Program-made: the position numbers and the translations under genes | NCBI RefSeq assembly: GCF_036324505.1 | Contig: NC_086350.1 | Coordinates: 22,968,757-23,032,756, forward strand | Length of the DNA: 64,000 nt | Source of the DNA: Eleginops maclovinus | Taxonomy: Eukaryota; Chordata; Actinopteri; Perciformes; Eleginopidae | Direction of reading: 5' to 3' | In this document: positions 1-11,108 of the stretch, piece after piece | Numbering within the stretch: the stretch's first letter is position 1 | Layout of the letters: each line of letters begins with the position of its first letter | The notes under the pieces: model-generated | What the model saw: the letters and a program-made list of their open reading frames with translations, nothing else | What the model was told of the DNA's origin: nothing | Databases searched by the model: none

Positions 1-500
1 TGACACTGGGCAGTCTCCCCCTACCTTCACTTCAATCAATAATCACATTTAAAAATCAGCTACTGACAGCTTCAATTTTGGAAATGGATTGTTTCATAAA
101 GTTCTATACCAAATATACAAATGCATCACAGGCTGTGCATCACTTCAAACACATAGTAGTTCTAACAATGAAAAAATGTGCAAGAAGAAAGAGAAATACA
201 TCTATAATAGTGCAAGAGAAGTGACCAAGCGACAACTGCTCAACACCATGGTTGTGTATAGCTAAACACTCACTTTTAAGAAGCGGGATAGAAAAGACAG
301 TGGCTGATCTTTCCACTCCAGCAGGGACACTAATGCTAATGATCACCATGCACCCACAGAGAATTATCCCCCAACATGCTTTCATCTTTTAGCTAATTGG
401 TTGGTTTTACAACAAGCAACTTCATGGTTTTGATCCATCACACCGTTCTCATCAACATGATTCCCAACCACAGCTAGTAGCAGTCTAAATATAATATCAT

Positions 501-640
501 GAATGTGTTCTGTGTTTGGGACTGGTGGGGTTGGGGGTGCGGGGGGGAAGCATAAAACAAAAAGGGGTACATATTGTTGTCATGCTCCTTTTTGATTGTG
601 CAACCCTGTTCAATAAATATATTTGAAAATATATGTATGT
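501..640 (+). mobile_element. 3' tail of a LINE-like retroelement, copy 1
   Basis: The stretch from gaatgtgttctgtgtttggg through the ggggtacatattg and catgctcctt motifs to AATAAATATAT is shared, in inverted orientation, with about 63735-63949 at the other end of the window. The AATAAA near the end and the shared 3' boundary suggest the tail of an L1-type LINE. No coding part is present. Confidence 0.55.
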
Positions 641-3600
641 ATATAATATCATAAACCCACTGTGCACACAGCAGCAGGGACTTTAGCAACATTAGAGATT
701 TGGCAGGTGAACACAATGGGAGTATTTAGCAACTAAAGCCACATTTTTGTTATAAGGTTGGAGGAGACCAAACCAGAGCTAAAACAAGGAGGTGTATTTG
801 ACTTAGATGTATGAGGTTCCCAGAAACCTAACTAAACAAATCATGTTGTTACTGCATGTCTGCTTAATGTGTAGAGCCAATGGTTAGCTACCATGTCAGG
901 CAAAAACATTTTTACAAGCTCACAATAGAATGGTTCAGTGATGACATACTTTTTTAAGGCCAACCCGGAAGCGAGCGGCTTCTTTGGCTTTCTTTCCTCT
1001 TCCCCCACTGAAGCAGGTCTGGCACTGTAAACCATACTGTAGTCATCCATCTATTAATGCAGCATATAAGGAGAAAAATGCAAATTCTCCTTGAATTAAT
1101 GAAGGGGTTTGTTCTTTTCTCTTTTTCATAAATAAGGGATTCATTGAGCACAGAAAAATAAGGAGGAGGAGCTGGGGAGAGAAAAAGAGGGAGGAGGGGT
1201 GAAGATAAAGAAGGGAAAGCAAATGGTGAAGGAGGAGAGAGTGAGTAGGAGGGAAGAGTATGGGGAGGAAACAAGAGAGGGAAATATAAGGACAGGGAGA
1301 TTGTAGGAGAAAAATAATAAGTGAGAGAGAAGCAGATAGCTGCAGAGCTTTAAGATGTTAAAGAACTGGGGCAATGAAGAAGTGTATGAGGAAGGCCTTA
1401 GGAAAGACAGAATGAGAACTGTAAGGGATGAGGGGTCGAGAATGAGAAGGTGTGAGAGGAAGACCTTAATGTGGTATTTCCCAGTTCCCATGGTAACACT
1501 TGACTAATCCACGCCCCCCCCCCCCCCTTTTCGCTGCAACATACACTCACACATCTTTCTGCTACTCCCATTTTCATACCCAGTGGGATAACATACCATA
1601 CTGCAGCATTCTAAACACACACGCATGTTTTACATATATAGTACAGTATGTGTCCTTGATAGATGCCGATGAGCTCTGCATATTTTATACAGTTGTCAGT
1701 GCAGAGCATCACTCCGGGGTTTCCAAATGTGATGGGAGGGAAAGAGAGAGTGAGAGAGAAGATGACACAAGTTTATTTAATGATTTACATTTGACATACT
1801 TTCACCTCCCTTACAATTGCCAGAGAATTTGTGACTATGGCACCCTTAGACATTCTATTCAAAATATACTTTTCTGATAGACATATATAGTGCACCGATT
1901 TTTCACTGGCATTGAAGCTATCACTTTTATTTTTGAAGGATTCTAAAAACACACTGAAATAATTTACTCATGGTGTATCTTGCAAATAAGCAAAATGCTA
2001 AATGTGTCTCTGGCAGATCGTAGCCTGCGGTTCTCAGAGACTTGAGCAAACAACACCCAATTGTATTGTTAGTTCATCAAAAAAAGACACAAAAGATTCA
2101 GAATTTGACATTCAGAGAAGAAATATAGGAATATTCTGAGATTTCTTTCTAATCTTTGTTACTAGCCGGAATCGCTGTGTGTGCATGGTAGCGCATGTGA
2201 GTCCTTGTGTTTGGCTAGCTTTACAGTACAGTATTTTTTGCTCATATGGCGCTGTTACAGAAAGATTGACTACCCTTTGGTTTCCTCTTTTGTTACCACT
2301 GCTAGCTCAGTTGGCACATTTGTCGCTGTCTGCACAGTTTTGGCGATAAGCACAGTTAGCCGCTGGTTAACAGCTCAGGAAGCGCTATATTCAGATGAAG
2401 TTTATTGGATAAAAAATGTGGTGTTGAGCATGGGGGGGGGGGGGACTGCAATAGCGGAGAAAGAGAAAAAACAGGTGCGGTGGGTTAGGTATCCTTAAGC
2501 TAAGAAAAAGGGATAGTACAGCCTCTGAACAGAACCCAGTAAAACCGTTGGATAAAAGTGTTTACTCAAAAGCCTGAAAGCTCTCTTCCTACTTGAACTT
2601 TTTGCTTAAAGTCGCAGATCTTTTCACTATTCATGCTTTATTCCCCAAATGTTTTCAGCCGTCTTGTCTTCATTAGAGTTATGTTTTTCCATTTTCTTTT
2701 AAGACACAAGTTTGAACATTTGTCACATCTGTTGTGTTTGTTTAACAGTTGTTTTTTTTATTAGTTTTTCTTTTCAAAATAATGATTGAAATAAGGTAAA
2801 ATTACATATTTTCAAGTTAGGAATTACAAATTGCTATCAAGAAAAAAGCGAGTGTAAATAAATCCTGATAACAGTGTTGAATGGAAGGTCTACTAGTGAA
2901 GTCAGAATCATGATGATAAAAAGTTTACAGGAGGGGTTTGCATCCCTAGCGAAATAACTGCTGATCAAGCCTAGGAAAAGACAGAAATCAATAATATTTG
3001 TACAAGCCGATGAACAAAGCTCCGTAAATCTTTACAACATATTGGTATTCAGTTGTTTGTGTAATCAAACAGAGTCAATAGTGTCCTATAAACACAGAAA
3101 CACACTGCATGCAATAATTGTGCAAGAAGCACCATGGTATATCTTCCTGCAAACAACAAACATTCACACAGATCCCAAACACTTGCTGGCAGAGCATATT
3201 AAATGTCACATATATTTAAAACTATAGGCACTCCTTAAACAATATAAAGTGTTGAGCCACAGACCTGTGCATATTTCAAAACTTGCTGGGAGGTTGGGAA
3301 AATCCCATCAAAGTCTTACACTGTTCAATGGTATCACATTTGAATTACTTCACTGCATTTTAAATGTGTGCGTACTCAATTCCCAAGTCTAAATTCAGGT
3401 CTAAGAGATACAACTTACAGAAAATTGGTTGGCTCTCAAATTAATTTCAAAAGTAATATAAAGATTTATGACCTCTTCTTGGTGGCTAGCCAACAATTTC
3501 TAAGAGTAGAGATTTGTTTGATTAATGTTCTTTAAAAGAAAATCTGGCTACAACCCTAAGAGTCAATGTATAACTCTACCTGTACCACTCATACCACAAT

Positions 3601-3735
3601 CAGCTCATTTTTACCAAATCATTAGTTTACAAAAAGTGAACTTATCATGGGTTTGACATTTTATCCAAGTTTAACTTAGTTTAGCAGGAGAGGATGAGAT
3701 TAGCTAAGCAAGCAGATGTTTATCTGGAAAACAGT
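641..3735. other. No gene recognised; presumed necab2 intron
   Basis: AT-rich sequence with homopolymer runs (14 C at 1514-1527, 13 G at 2432-2444) and a purine-rich stretch at about 1150-1460. Open frames here are short, low-complexity or lack codon bias. No necab2 EF-hand exon was recognised. Confidence 0.5.
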
Positions 3736-3850
3736 GGTCTTGGCTCTGTCCAAAGGGAACAAAATCCATCTACCAGCTCCTCCAAAGCTCTCTAATAAAC
3801 ATGTGATAAGACAACAAGCCAGGCTTACTGTTTCCATATTTTCTTGTTTG
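3736..3850. repeat. Dispersed teleost repeat fragment
   Basis: The segment with cttggctctgtccaaaggga and the following accagctcctccaaagctc resembles an interspersed repeat I recall as common in perciform introns. Its class is unknown to me. Confidence 0.4.
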
Positions 3851-5667
3851 TTATGCTAAGCTAATATAACATCTCCTTTCTATGTCTTCTAATTTTCATA
3901 CAGACGTGAGAATGATGTCAATCATGTGGTGTTACTCTTGGCAGGTTAGATTAGGAGTTTATTTGCAATCTGTTCACTCAAGTTGTAGCTTTTTTTAATT
4001 CCTCAGATTAGTATTATTATTTTTTGTTCAACTGCTAAGTATTCTCAGGCCGTCAAACAAGACGGTAACGATGTGGTTTCCCTGGTTTGTTACTGTCAGT
4101 TTCTGGAGTTCAGTGCGAAAAAAGGACTGTGACGTAAGAAAAGGTCTTGTGTGTTATCTTCATGGATGTACCTTTGATGCTGACCAGTAGAACAGAGGTT
4201 TTCTGTGTGGTTTAAACAGAGTTAGAGGCTCCTGATTTATCGCCTCTGCGGGGCCACAGTGTCAGAGTGGAGCAGATGTAATCGCACAGATTCGTTCAGG
4301 GAGGCAGGATGTTTAATGGAGTGGTGGTGATTAGATTAACAGAGCTTGCTGGGCACAGTAGAGTTTCTAATCGAGTTGGTTGGACGCCTGTGTGCATTGG
4401 ATGTGTGTTCATGTCTTAAGGTAGTCTGTGCAGCGTTTATAAGCCTGTCAGGCTCTATCACTTTTATGGATGCTTCACGCCCATGCATTCATTGCCTTAT
4501 AAATCACAAACACACATGTACATGCATCCTTATGGACGAACAACCAGGTGTTCATTCTCGCAGAGGTATGTTGCAGTACTGTGGTTGCCTCATGACATCA
4601 AAGGAAGTTAATTGCAGCAGATGAACAGTTTTTACATGCCAATAAACACACAAGTGGATGCAGATGTTATGTATACATACAGCCTCCACGTGTTCTCTAT
4701 ATTTCTGCTTAATATAGAGAGCGCTCTTATTGCAATGTTTTACAACAGGCTATTTCCTGTTACACATCAGCTGCATCATCTGATATGCAATATCTGTCCC
4801 GATAAAATATACATTTCCTGTGTCTGCAATCACTGTCAGTACTTTAAAAATGATTATGGAGTATAACTCAGGGCAAGGAAAGGAAGATTAAAACCAAATC
4901 AGACAGGGTTGGAAAAACAGCAGCCAACAGGGTGATTTCAATACAGATAAATAAGATTTAATCGCATCTCTATTCTTGAGGAGGACGGGACGAAGGAACG
5001 AGGAGGAGTAGAGTGGGTGCAATGATAGAAGAGTTAGCAGAGGATTAGTGTTGGGTAGAAAGGGTTATGTGAGGTAAAAATAAAGCAGAACAAAATAAGA
5101 TGAGACAACGCAAACTGTGTATCAAGTGGATTTGAGAAATGGATGAAAAAGTGGCTGAATACTCAACAAATATATAACGAAGAATGCTATGAAAATAGTC
5201 AGCATGGTCAAAGACAGTGAGTGATTTTTCGTGCATTTCTTGGGCTGTGTAGACTTTAAAAAAAGGAAGTTTGTGGGGTTGCTGTTTCCCCATAAGGTCC
5301 CAGAAGGCTTAGATTATTCAATTAGTTTTTGATGTATGCCATGATATAAAGCAGTGTTTCTTCCACATAGTATGACTTGGATCAATTCCACTCAATTTAG
5401 GTCTTCTGTGCTTTTCCCTGTTTTTCACAGCAGATTGTACACCTACAGTGTAGGCGAGTAAAGCTCGAAAACAGTAGACTCTCAGTTATTTCATTTGGAA
5501 ACAACAGATTAATGTTTGCACCTTGTTATATTAAGACTATGTGTACTATGTATTGTTTGCTGGCTGCCATTTAGAAAATATGCAAAGAGTATTTTTATTT
5601 TTAAATGCAGTTAGCAATGGTAATTTAATATTTATTTATATTTATTTAATATTAATATTCCTGTAAC
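3851..5667. other. No gene recognised; presumed necab2 intron
   Basis: Unique-looking AT-rich sequence. The open frames at 4346-4624 and 4612-4866 have no recognisable domain and no splice context. An AT-rich stretch lies at about 5620-5660. Confidence 0.5.
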
Positions 5668-6050
5668 CAGGGACGGACTGGGACTGAAAAACAGTCCTGG
5701 GCTCTGACCCAGCCCGGCCACCAACAAAGGTGCTATTTGTTTAATTACCAGAGCGCACCTATGATGGGCGCTTGTGTGCACACGTACAGTTGTTGCTGGT
5801 TATGCAGTCAGCATTTATCTATGAATAAATGTGAATGATTATTACAGTAACTGCTGGCCACCACTGCTTTATACTTTGCACATTCCTTCACTTCTTGAAA
5901 TTCCTGCAGCATTTAAGGGCCAAAAGAACGATACACCTGCAGCCTCTGAGATGTGCCTCGCCATCTCGCAGTGGGCAGTATTTTATAAGCAGAGCCGGCC
6001 ATATGTTCATTAGATCTGTGCATGGGGTCATGTACATTGAAAACAGAAAC

Positions 6051-8125
6051 GCACAATCCCACTGCCAAGATCAAGGTCAACGGATATCTATCAAACAGTT
6101 TTAACCTAGAAAGGGGTTCGAGACAGAGCTGTGCATGGTCACCGCTACTCTTCGCATTATATTTGGAACTACTAACTCAATACATCAGACAACATGAAGA
6201 AATTAGGGGAAATACTATTAAAGGGACAGAGCACAAATTGGCCTGCTTCGCGGACGATATTTGGATCTATCCAGGACAACCAACAAATTCTTTACCTAAA
6301 TTGATGCAATCATTCCAGCAATATGGTCAACTATCAGGATATAAGATCGACATGGATAAAACTCAATTACTTTTGTGTAACTATAATCCACCAGCAGAGA
6401 TTGAAAGCAGATTGGCATGGCAAACAGAGTCTCTGAAATATTTGGGCATTAACCTGCCAAAAGATCTTACCAAACTATCAGAAATCAACTACTTACCTAT
6501 ACATACAAAAATTAAGGAAAACATTGCAAGATGGAACTTAATCCCTTTCTTAAGTCTCAGCTCAAGGATTGAATCCATTAAAATGAATATATTACCTAGA
6601 TTGTTATATCTGTTTCAGACCCTACCTATAGAGATTACTCAACACCAATTCAATGGATGGGACAAAATGTTATCAAGATTTATATGGCAAGGTAAAAGAC
6701 CTAGGGTTCGTCTCAAAACTTTACAACTAGCCAAAGAAAAAGGGGGGTGAGGCTTCCCTTCTCTGAGAGACTACTATTTTGCAGCCCAGATGATAGCTAT
6801 GATATGTTGGTGTAACCCATCATATGCTCGGTGGAAAAACATCGAGGAGGGGATCCCATCCATCCCCTTACAGGTAATTTTAGCTGATGACAAACTTCAA
6901 AGTTACATAAATATTATTGATAACCCATGGATGAAATGGACTCTTAAAATATGGAAAACTATTATAAAAGAATATAAATTAGAGAAGGATATTGTTACTC
7001 TTAAATGGTGTGCATATGACTTAGACTTTACACCAAATAAATCGGACGCTAGATTTAAGCACTGGCTGAAAAAAGGAATAACAGCTCTATGCACCATCAT
7101 GAAAGGAGGACCACTGCTCAGTTTTGAACAACTCAAAGAGAAACACTTATTAGAAAAACAGGACTTCTATCGATATTTGCAGATGCGACATTATGTTACC
7201 ATGAAGGTGAAAAATGTAACCGAGACAAGTAGATGTCTGATAGAACTATTTAGAAAAGCATATAATTCAAATACCAATAGTAGAATCATTTCATGCATAT
7301 ACAAGGGTCTGTCTAATCTTAAAACACATTCGACTTCATACATTAAAACAAAGTGGGAGAAGGAAGGGGGATAAGTATATCTGAGGAAGAATGGACAACC
7401 ATATGGGGATATCAGTGGAAGTGTACCAGATCACAGCAATGGAGGGAGTTTGGTTGGAAAATCCTGATAAGATACTTTATTACACCCTCTCAGAAATCCC
7501 GCTATGATAATAACCTCCCTGTTTGCTGGAGAAACTGTGGAAATCAAAATGCACACCATCACCATATTTTTGGGACTGCCCCGTAATCATAGACTCCTGG
7601 AAAGGGATACAAAGTGCCCTACCAGATATGTTTGACTATGTAATTCCCCTAGAGAGTAAGACCATGTATTTTGGATATATACCTCAAGAATGGTTGAAAA
7701 GAGATAAATATTTAATGAATATACTGCTGGTGGCTGCTAAAAAGGCCCTTTCCAGGAAATGGTTATCAAAGGAGAGCCCAACTGTGAATGCATGGATGGA
7801 AATTACAATGGACATTTACAAAATGGAGAAGATAACAGCCTATGTTAATCATACATTTGAACAACTTGCTTCACACTGGGAAAAATGGATTAACTACATA
7901 ACGCCCCATAGACCTGATTTTATTTTTTCAAACCACTGATTAGGCCTATGTCAGGAAGACAAGATCATTCCCTTTTGGTTTAGTTTTTTCCTCTTCGTGT
8001 GTATCTTTTATAAAAAACTGTTCTGACATTTGTGGCAAACATGGATATATGGGATACTGTATCTGAAGTGTATTGAATTGTTCGTTTTATGCTGAATGTC
8101 AATAAAAAATGAATTACAAAAAAAA
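6051..8125 (+). mobile_element. 5'-truncated L1-clade LINE insertion
   Basis: The element begins inside the reverse transcriptase domain and ends with AATAAA and an A-rich tail at 8100-8125. It is flanked by near-identical 12-mers at 6039-6050 and 8126-8137 (gaaaacagaaac versus gaacacagaaac), taken as target site duplications. The coding strand is plus. Confidence 0.85.
6053..7939 (+). pseudogene. L1-type reverse transcriptase C-terminal part, disrupted
   Basis: The translation has AKIKVNGYLSNSFNLERGSR, the active-site FADD in KLACFADDIW, the L1-type SRIESIKMNILPRLLYLFQ, and the C-terminal zinc-knuckle-like CWRNCGNQNAHHHHIF followed by WDCP. A TGA at 6748 interrupts frame 1 just before GFPSLRDYYFAAQ. 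Frameshifts occur near 7365 and 7560, so the last segment (7523-7939) is in a third frame. The endonuclease and the N-terminal RT are absent through 5' truncation. It cannot make a working protein. Confidence 0.85.
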
Positions 8126-8462
8126 GAACACAGAAACACATATGTGCGGTCCCTAATGCAAACTACAAGTATTGTATAGTGTCGTTCTGGAGCGCCCTGG
8201 CAGCACTAGTCATGGAACTGCAAGTGTCTGCAGCAGCAGTTTCACAATGCCTTAATCTTAAGTCGTAATATCATAACTTGGCGAGTAAGTACCAAACATT
8301 TCCACGTTTCCATTAGCGCTATGTGCACTCAGTGTGAAACTGAAATTATGACGTTACATTTCTGGGAAAATAAATTAATTAATACGTGCCTGCCGTTAGC
8401 CACCCTGGACTATCGGCAGTTCTTTGATTGTCCAAAACACAGAGATGGTCAGTCCAACCCTG

Positions 8463-9807
8463 CCCTTGAAGCTGGGAGGGTGACAATTCTTTCTAACCAA
8501 TCAGGGGTCTGTATTATCTACAAAAAAAAGATACCTGCCGCTATTCACAACCTTTTCTGATGGAAAACTAAAACAGTCACACCAGGTTGAGTAGAGGTGT
8601 GCCCCACCATGCAACAAAAAAAGCATGGCTTAAGTATTTTCCAAGCTGTGATGAGATGACTCGCAGCCAAATGTATTATTTAGTGTAAAGAATACAAAAC
8701 TCTGGATGGGCTGTGCAACTGAATACTGATTAGACTCCAAAACCCCACTTGACCACTTTAAAAACTATCCTCTTTACACCAAATTTTTCTTATTTACATT
8801 TCACAGCTGAAAGCCTCCCAAGGACTCACCAGTCATTGCTGGTAATGTTGAAAATCACATCAGTGAAGAAGAAGACATGGCAGGTCAAAAGAAAGTAATT
8901 AAACTGTAACCTTTAAAAGTCAACTGCAGGAAAGCTATGGTTCTTTATAAATTCTATAAACAGAATTACCTCAAGATGGAAAGCTTTATTTACACACAAC
9001 ATGTGTTCATGTGTGAGTATCTATGAAAGTGTGCCCGAATGTGGATTGTGAAGTCTCAGTGAGACACTGCTGGAGTTATCTAGGTCAGAGTGGATGAATT
9101 TTTAATTGTACTGTATCGAGCTACAGTAACAATGGCAAACAAAAAGCTGAAGAAAGCAGCTAATCTTATCAGATCAAAACCGACGCAGCAGCAATTCTTT
9201 GGTTCTTCTTGTTACAAGGGGGATTTATACAAATAATTGAAAATCATCCTCAAGGCTACAAATATAAAGTTTCAGTTTAACGACTTCAACAGACACACAA
9301 AGGATTTACACACAAACTTAACTTGCTGAAGCTTCTGTTACATACTGGGCCAATAGGAAGGGAGTTAAGATACATGTTCTTAGTCTTAGACACTGGGTAA
9401 AATTCATTAAAACATTTCTATAGGTTGTGTGAAATTGTGTTTTTTTGCTGCAGGCGGGCCCTGCCTCATGCCCTCCCTCTTCAATGCAGCATCAGACAAA
9501 TTGTTTGTAGCTTTAGGGGACGCATCACTTGTGCTTCAGATTAAAAAATGATTTGAAGTTGCAAGCCTCTGGTAGATGCAGATGCTATCATGAAGCTGTA
9601 GTGGAACCTGGAGCGAGAGAAAGTGATCTTCTAAAACAATGAAGTGACTCCTTGCTGATTCGCAAGATTAAATGTTGGTACATTACAATTCAGTATCAAC
9701 CTGCTTACATTTCACTTCTTCAACTAACAAAGCACATCTACAGAGGCAGATCACACTCTACAGGCAATTGTTGGGAACATTAACTGTTCATAGTTACTAT
9801 AGTCCAA
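8463..9807. other. No gene recognised; presumed necab2 intron
   Basis: Nothing gene-like seen. A splice-acceptor-like tttttttgctgcag at about 9436-9457 is followed by short open frames that do not match NECAB. Confidence 0.45.
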
Positions 9808-10482
9808 CAGTTTCAAACTGTGGGGCGCGGCTCCTTAGTGGGAAGTGGAGGTACTGCGTGAAACGTGAGAAGAAGTTGTAAACAAACACTTGTTGCTCGA
9901 AAAATCAACAACATGGAGACATTTCTAACACAGCCAGCAGTTAAAAGAAAAGTGGAAAATCCCACAACAAGCTTTTTGCAACATCCTACTTGTGTGAGAT
10001 AGGCTTTTCTGCTGTTTCTGCCATCAAAACAAAAGATCAAAGCTGAACATTGAGAATGAACAGAGAGTGGCAGTCCCAAAACAACAGCCCCAAGTCATTG
10101 ATAGATAGACTATGTTTGGAATAGGAATGGAATAGTGAAGTGAGTACAGTATTTACAACCTGCAGTACAACTAGTAGTTCATGTTGAATCATATATTTTC
10201 ATTAAGAAAAGATTCCATTTCTAAATCTACTCCTCAATTAGGCCTAATTATTTCACAGTGGCAAATGATCATTTGCCAATACAAGCAATTGTTCATGTCC
10301 ATCCATACTAAAATATAAAATTATAGTTGGATATTTGTGTCTTGTTACTATTAGTAGAGAAATGTAATGTCTGTACAACTATATACAATTAATCCTACCA
10401 TTCCAGGTGGGAACCGGGTTAGGGGGGGATCGAAAAAATGTCCAATTACCGAAGCCTGACTGAAAAAGTTTGGGAACCACTG
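9808..10482 (+). mobile_element. Internally deleted hAT (ZBED-type) element
   Basis: The left end cagtttcaaactgtggggcg resembles the CAGTGGTTCTCAAACTGTGGGGCG end of fish hAT elements. The right end is agtttgggaaccactg at 10467-10482. Between them a Met-start METFLTQPAVKRKVENPTTS (from 9913) is followed directly by hAT C-terminal residues (CEIGFSAVSAIKTK, then KLNIENEQRVAV in another frame). Most of the transposase is therefore deleted. No target duplication was found. Confidence 0.65.
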
Positions 10483-10995
10483 GCTTAAGATGACCTTAAG
10501 AGATATTTCAAATTTTGGAAAATGGGGGTGTATTAGACACGAATCAACAGTCAACAGTGTATCACCTACAGTAGTTAAAAATCCAAGCTATGTGTTTGAA
10601 ATGCGCAGCCCTGTCTAAAAAAAATGTTTCAGATTAAACTATCAAGCATGAGCAAATATTGTGCGATGCTCTTTTCAACATAGAATATATTTCAAATGTA
10701 ACTTTCAACTTGTTACCCTTGAAGCAGCAATTGGTTACAGCTAGTGAAAGAACATTACTCAGTTTATTCATTGAATTATGTTAAAGACATTCAAGAATCA
10801 CTAAATAAAAAAACGACAAATGTCAGCCAATAAAGACAAAAGGGCAATGAAAAAGTCAGCTAAAGCTTTAATGTTTCATACAGAACCTCATATATGTTTG
10901 TATTTACATCTGACTGCTTGTCACAAACACAATGGCTTCGTACTTATATAAAAATGTCAGCATGAATTGACCTCCATGTCTCTCTTCCTCTGCAG

Positions 10996-11108
10996 TCCTT
11001 GCTGCTGATCCGTCAGGAGATGGTGGTTACCCAGAAGAAGCTTGGTGACTTCTGCGAGGCTCTGAAGCAGTACCTGAAGAACGTCTCCACTCAGAGAGAC
11101 TGCTTTCA
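10996..11108 (+). CDS. necab2: necab2 exon: linker helix before the ABM domain
   Basis: The exon follows a pyrimidine-rich acceptor ending in tctgcag and ends before GTAAGT at 11109. It has 113 bases and leaves a CA that completes a His codon in the next exon. The translation contains LLLIRQEM and LKQYLKNVS. Confidence 0.88.

Larger units (their letters stand above)
5668..8462. mobile_element. hAT-like element split by an L1 insertion
   Basis: The left end is cagggacggactgggac at 5668 and the right end is ggtcagtccaaccctg ending at 8462; these are imperfect inverted repeats of the CAGGGGCGGACTGGGAC type common in fish hAT relatives. The halves 5668-6038 and 8138-8462 have no transposase. The flanking 8-mers do not match well, so pairing these two ends is tentative. 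Confidence 0.45.

Noticed and set aside
1141..1491. Minus-strand open frame of 116 codons
   Set aside because: Leu/Ser/Pro-rich translation of a purine-rich low-complexity tract.
5668..8462. 8 bp target duplication for the outer hAT-like element
   Set aside because: The flanking 8-mers (cctgtaac and cccttgaa) agree at only about half the positions, so I do not claim one.
9430..9560. Possible necab2 exon after tttttttgctgcag
   Set aside because: None of the three frames matches NECAB and two have early stops.
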